Assembly: GCF_036711975.1 (NCBI RefSeq)
Contig: NC_091970.1
Coordinates: 3,479,501 to 3,543,500, forward strand
From: Onthophagus taurus
Lineage: Eukaryota > Arthropoda > Insecta > Coleoptera > Scarabaeidae
Reading direction: 5' to 3'
Length of the DNA: 64,000 nucleotides
The position numbers and the translations under genes are program-made. Under the pieces are notes generated by a model, which did no database searches, was not told the origin of the DNA, and saw only the letters and a program-made list of their open reading frames with translations. Positions 59,067 to 64,000 of the stretch are shown one piece after another. The stretch's first letter is position 1; every line of letters starts with the position of its first letter.

Positions 59067-59473
59067 TATACTCTGTTTTTAAACCAGGAGGAGTATTTTA
59101 AATTTGTCACCAGATTGACCTTGCACGTGATTGATTGAATGCGAGGAAGGTTCACACACAGGCAATTTTGAATTTTGATTTTGAAGGTTAGGTAATTGAT
59201 AATTCGACAGTTTCGTATCATTATTGTATATTTTGTGTTCTTAAACCCTTTTTTATTATATTTTGAAATAAATACACTCATAACTTCAATGTTAATTTGT
59301 ATGTATAGTGTTGACGATAACAAACGAAAATAAATACAATAATAAGTAAATAAATAAATAATAATTATTAATTTAAATTTACCGCCAAAATATCTAGTGA
59401 TATTTTCTGGTGATTTTTTCCAGTGTAAATCTGACTTTCGCGTTTACTCCTCCTGGTTTAAAAACAGAGTATA
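59067..59473 (+). mobile_element. ~400-bp MITE, copy C
   Basis: Intact ends (TATACTCTG ... CAGAGTATA), opposite orientation to copies A and B. The right neighbour is GTTCTAGTGCAAGTG, the same junction found at copy B. Confidence 0.88.
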
Positions 59474-59572
59474 GTTCTAGTGCAAGTGTTAGTTCTAGTT
59501 TTAATTGTTATTCAGCGCTAAGTTGTATATTTTTAAGTTTCGGGTTTAGCCCTGTGTCTTCAGACGCTGAAT
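59474..59572. repeat. CTAG-type spacer
   Basis: Contains GTGTTAGTTCTAGTTTTAAT, the shared core cagcgctaagttgtatat and TCGGGTTTAGCC. It matches 34545-34636 in reverse. Confidence 0.8.
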
Positions 59573-60365
59573 GTTAGGTAAGGTTAGTTTTGTTTACAAA
59601 CATTAATTATACCATGAAGTATTCTTTGGCAATTAGTAATGGCAATTATAGCGTGAAGTTTTCTTTTGTAATGTCAATTATAGCGTGAAGGAATGTTCGG
59701 TAAGGTTAGTTTTGTTTACAAACATTAATTATACCATGAAGTATTCTTTGGCAATTTGTGATGGCAATTATAGCGTGAAGTTTTCTTTTGTAATGTCAAT
59801 TATAGAGTGAAGGAATGTTCGGTAAGGTTACTTTTGTTTACAAACATTAATTATACCTTGAAGTTTTCTTTGGCAATTTGTAATGGCAATTATAGCGTGA
59901 AGTTTTCTTTTGTAATGTCAATTATAGCGTGAAGGAATGTGAGGTAAGGTTAGTTTTGTTTACAAACATTAATTATACCATGAAGTTTTCTTTGGCAATT
60001 AGTAATGGCAATTATAGCGTGAAGTTTTCTTTTGTAATGTCAATTATAGCGTGAAGGAATGTTCGGTAAGGTTAGTTTTGTTTACAAACATTAATTATAC
60101 CTTGAAGTTTTCTTTGGCAATTTGTAATGGCAATTATAGCGTGAAGTTTTCTTTTGTAATGTCAATTATAGCGTGAAGGAATGTGAGGTAAGGTTAGTTT
60201 TGTTTACAAACATTAATTATACCATGAAGTTTTCTTTGGCAATTAGTAATGGCAATTATAGCGTGAAGTTTTCTTTTGTAATGTCAATTATAGCGTGAAG
60301 GAATGTTAGGTAAGGTTAGTTTTGTTTACAAACATTAATTATACCTTGAAGTTTTCTTTGGCTAT
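59570..60365. repeat. 122-bp satellite, long array (6.5 units)
   Basis: Unit starts fall at about 59570, 59692, 59814, 59936, 60058, 60180 and 60302, a constant 122 bp. Each unit has GGTAAGGTTAGTTTTGTTTA, AACATTAATTATACC, CTTTGGCAATT and two GTGAAG phrases. Point differences alternate between units (ATTAG/ATTTG; TGTTCGG/TGTGAGG), which suggests a higher-order pattern. Confidence 0.93.
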
Positions 60366-60774
60366 TATACTCTGTTTTTAAACCAGGAGGAGTATTTTAA
60401 ATTTGTCACCAGATTGACTTTGCACGTGATTGGTTGAATGCGAGGAAGGTTCACACACAGGCAATTTTGATTTTGAATTTGAAGGTTAGGTTATTGACAA
60501 TTCGACGGTTCCGTGTCATTATTGTAAATTTTGTGTTCTTAAACCCTTCTTTATTATATTTTGAAATAAATACACTCATAACTTCAATGTTAATTTGTAT
60601 GTTTAGTGTTGCCGATAACAAACGAAAATAAATACAATAATAAGTAAATAAATAAATAATAATAATTATTAATTTAAATTTACCGCCAAAATATCTAGTG
60701 ATATTTTCTGGTGATTTTTCCTAGTGTAAATCTGACTTTCGCGTTTACTCCTCCTGGTTTAAAAACAGAGTATA
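60366..60774 (+). mobile_element. ~400-bp MITE, copy D
   Basis: Intact ends, same orientation as copy C, directly abutting the satellite, whose last unit is truncated at CTTTGGC. Flank after the end is gcatatattg, unrelated to the repeats. Confidence 0.88.
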
Positions 60775-62980
60775 GCATATATTGATATTATATATAGTTT
60801 TGACTTAATGCATGAAGTTTTTGACACATTTTTGACAGTTCTAATACATTTGATACTTTGACTCTTCTGTCAGTGTTTTTAATTAATCACACTATTCTGT
60901 AATCTTTATTCTCTACCTTTGTATTCTTAAAATATTTCCAAGTCGGAAAATCTCAATAACTTTTTGGTACTAAATACTCCCGATTGTTCTCGACTACCAC
61001 ATTTCCTGCAGAATCGTTTTAATATATTCAGGGCAAGGAATACGTTTTCGCCCTTCTAATTCCGACATCAAAGGAATGAATATTCAACCGCAGCCCGAGG
61101 CTAATTCGCATTGTATTTTTGAACTTTTCAAACGCCCCCGCTCCCCACTTACACCTGTCGAGAAATTTAAATTTACAACCCTCCCATAAACCACAAAAGC
61201 CAACCGTTTAATTCTATTTAGCTCTTTCACTGTCAATTTCGTAGGCACAATTCAATTTTAATAAAACAAAATTTAAGATAAACGTTTTTTTTTTTGTTAA
61301 AATTGATGTGTGTATGGGGTGCAATGAACCGGAAAGCAAATTTTTCTTCGGTTGCCGATTAACAATTCGAAACTGGATCGATTTTAGGTCGGTTTGGAAC
61401 GGCCCATAAAGGAATCTCGGTGTTTTATGGCGGTAATTGAGGGGATTAAAACCATTGAATTGCGCCGACGGTGAGTCGTGAGGGCGCGCGTGATAAATCT
61501 CCCTAGTTTTTTCCCATTACTTTTTATGGCCGTTGCGTTTTCTGGCCTCAGGTCGTTATGCTATCTCCGGGAGATTTGCGGAAACAAACACGAATGTCAG
61601 ATTTGTAACCATACCAAAATCCTTTTGTTAACTTAAATTAACCGAAGTTGACTGCACAAGAATTTTTTATCAACAATAATTTACCAATCAAACTTTAAGA
61701 ATGTTGAATTCAACTGCACTTTGAGAATATTCACATTTTTTCGAGCGATTAACCTAATTGACATTTGTTGATCAAATACAGGTAATTGTTGGAACGTTAG
61801 AAGACAGGATGATTGAAAATGGACGAGGGGATTCCACTTAACGAATTGTTAGTTGTCCCTCCCCTTCGTTCCACAGGGAAAACGGGAACCTTTCATTTCC
61901 GCTTCGACAGGTCCTTCTAATTGTCGGGCGTCGAAAATACGAATGGAAATCCATCAGCGCGGCGACGTCCGACCCTTATCGTCTCGTGTGGCCCTTAATT
62001 ACTACTGTCGACTGATCGATTTGTGCTCTTTTTCCAACACCACACAAAAAAAAGTTAAATTATTACTTCTCTTAATCTTAAATTGACGTTTACAAAATTA
62101 AAGTTATTGCCAACATAAATTTAAATCCCCTACATTAATTTTTTTGACGTTTAGAAACGTCAAAATGTAAATAATAACTATGTAAATAATTTACAATCTT
62201 TTCAATTCTTATTATTCCTTTTTTTTCTGCTAGATTGAAAATGTAAAGCATTGAAATGGTATTTCTAAAACAATTCTTGAAAACAACGAGAAAAGGGAAT
62301 AAAAGCCAGAGTGAAAACGGGGTTTTCTATGTAAAGAGCCGGTGAAAGGATTTTTTTTAAATTTTTTTTTAATAGAAACTTGCGCAAGACGCATTTTACT
62401 ACTGGTAGGTCGTTTTAATTACGAACCTTCCCTCAGGGTCGAAATTGTTGGACTGCAAATTGATCTCTCAGTACTTTTAATAATTAAGTAGCAATTAATA
62501 CCGGATTACGAATATCTTTTTAATTGAGTTTCCATGGAAAATTGTTTTAAAAATTGACGTAAAATAAGATTATTCAAATGGGGTTGGTTAAATGATCTGG
62601 AAAAGCAAATGAGGTGGTTAATCCGACCGTCGAAAGAGGGTTAATGTACACGAAAATCCGTCCCTTTGTTTAACTTTGCGAGTGGAACTATTTATTTTTA
62701 TGCTGGAAAGCGCTTGCAATTTATCGATTCAATTTGCGCTTGGTTGCGGAGATTTTAAAACGGTTAACGGGTAGATTAAGAGGTCGTAAATATGGCGAAC
62801 GTTTCGACGGGGTCAAAGCTTAATTAGGCACGTCATAAATCGTGATTAGGTCGATGGCAGACCGCGCGCTTTCGCGGTCGTTAACTTTGTTTAACCTTTC
62901 AACTATCGGTCCGTCCAATTTAACAATTCTAATAAATATTAATATTTCTGAAATGTATACAAAAGATAAATAAAATATTT
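60775..62980. other. Non-coding stretch
   Basis: No gene recognised. Moderately GC-rich patches at 61400-61580 and 61840-61990 read open but show no domain. Confidence 0.4.
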
Positions 62981-63730
62981 TTTGTGATTATGTTTCTAAT
63001 TATTGACCAAATCAAAAAAATTTATTAATAAGGTTTGTTTAGAATTAAATCAGCAATAATTTTTCTTAACAAAATTTTTTCCTATCTTTCAAATTTAATT
63101 TCCCACTGAACAGTATATCATAAACATAACATAAACATGAACATATTGAATGACATATACCGTATGTCATTCAATATCTGTCAAGGTATATCATCATTTA
63201 ATGTTTTTATCGATAAATATTATCATAATTATTTAAAATATCACTCAAATCGATTTTTTTAATAGATATTGTCGACATTTTCACCAGATGGCGCCATTTA
63301 CGGGTATAAAAATCAAGATTTTTGAGGTTATCTCAACAATTATCGTATTTATCAAAACGTGTTCCTAATAAAATTTCCTCCGATTTCGATTTTAAAGGAA
63401 TTATCTCAATTAATTAAAGCGCTGTATAGGTATAATATGAATCGTGTAAATCGGACTTGATTCAAAAAGTTGTTCCAATAAAAAAATCTTTTTTTCTAAA
63501 AGTTGTTTAAAATTAAATTCTAAAACGATTTTCTAATGAAAAAAATCGATATCTCAATTAACTGTCGCTGTGTGATATAAAAAAATTATTTTTTAAGGGT
63601 ATGTTTTTAATTAATGATTAAATCAAAAAAATTTATTAATAAGAATTGTTTAGAATTAAAACAGCAATAATTTTTCTTAATAACATTTTTTCCTATCTTT
63701 CAAATATAATTTCCCACTGAACAGTACAGT
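62981..63730. repeat. Direct repeat pair
   Basis: About 62985-63120 and 63592-63728 are close copies (ATCAAAAAAATTTATTAATA, CAGCAATAATTTTTCTTAA, ATTTCCCACTGAACAGTA). Between them lie a hairpin (63146-63177, atattgaatgacatat with its complement) and the CTCF-like motif. Confidence 0.75.
63281..63295 (+). promoter_or_regulatory. CTCF-like motif
   Basis: TCACCAGATGGCGCC differs from the CTCF core consensus only at the first base. It is the best of several AGATGGCGC matches in non-coding DNA of the window. Function inferred. Confidence 0.4.
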
Positions 63731-63904
63731 AGTCCAGTACTATGTCTTATAGAGATTATCTCAACAATTATCGTTTTTATCAAAAAAATTTTGTAATAAA
63801 AGTTATTAAAAGCTATATTCTAAAACAAATTTATTAATGAAAAAAATCGATACTCGGTTAGGTATCGCGGTATGTATTTTTGAGGTTATGCTTTTAATTA
63901 TTGA

Positions 63905-64000
63905 TTTAATCATAAGCCGAACGGGTTTAGCTGAACGTCTTTAATGACGGCCAAACCCAAATGTGTCTAATTCAAAGTCTAATGTTAGTTTTAAAATTAA
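63905..64000. repeat. CTAG-type palindromic repeat, cut by the window end
   Basis: Contains CGGGTTTAGCTGAACGTC, a small hairpin (cgtctttaatgacg) and CTAATGTTAGTTTTAAAATT. Only the first arm and the hairpin are inside the window. Confidence 0.65.

Noticed and set aside
59570..60365. CRISPR-like array
   Set aside because: Units are 122 bp and similar over their whole length with no unique spacers; this is a eukaryotic satellite.

Overview
The window is insect nuclear DNA, most likely from a beetle. It is AT-rich. The genes are split by short GT-AG introns, and the gene set is arthropod: a 7tm_6 odorant receptor, a Tret1-like sugar porter, net/ATOH8, deltex, and NXF1 with an insect-style compact layout. 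The beetle assignment is inference from gene content and repeat style. No bacterial, viral or organellar segment was seen.

Layout. (1) 41-2903: the 3' exon of THOC1 (+) converges on ZCCHC4 (-), with 5 bp between the stop codons. (2) 5893-6852: the bHLH gene net/ATOH8 (-), with a probable 5' UTR exon ending at 7682 and a GC-rich promoter around 7.7-8.3 kb. (3) 8.3-18.6 kb: accessory DNA with a dead non-LTR retrotransposon, a dead mariner-type transposase, a foldback element, a palindromic repeat, a minisatellite and two GC-rich islands. (4) 19.55-23.9 kb: a complete odorant receptor and a Tret1-like transporter with one in-frame TGA, both on (-). Diverged direct repeats lie on both sides of the transporter. 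(5) 25.76-36.38 kb: a compact cluster of deltex (-), Ubc9 (-) and NXF1 (+); Ubc9 and NXF1 share a divergent promoter of about 440 bp. (6) 36.97-57.24 kb: a signal-peptide exon and a VWC-like exon of compatible phase, possibly the start of one secreted-protein gene with a 20-kb intron. That intron would contain a divergent casein kinase 1 gamma-like gene (51.93-53.51 kb). (7) 54.4-64 kb: repeats, including a composite of paired MITEs around a 122-bp satellite.

How the genes relate. THOC1 (TREX complex) and NXF1 both act in bulk mRNA export. ZCCHC4 is an rRNA m6A methyltransferase, Ubc9 is the SUMO E2, deltex is a Notch-pathway E3 ligase, and net is a developmental bHLH factor. The receptor and the transporter are typical fast-evolving family members.

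The most unusual material is in the repeats. Two loci carry the same mirrored composite of a ~400-bp terminal-inverted-repeat element, an exact 122-bp satellite array, a palindromic spacer and a second copy of the ~400-bp element. Three introns consist almost entirely of one inserted element. NXF1 keeps the 110-nt exon / long intron / 37-nt exon block associated with regulated intron retention in this gene.
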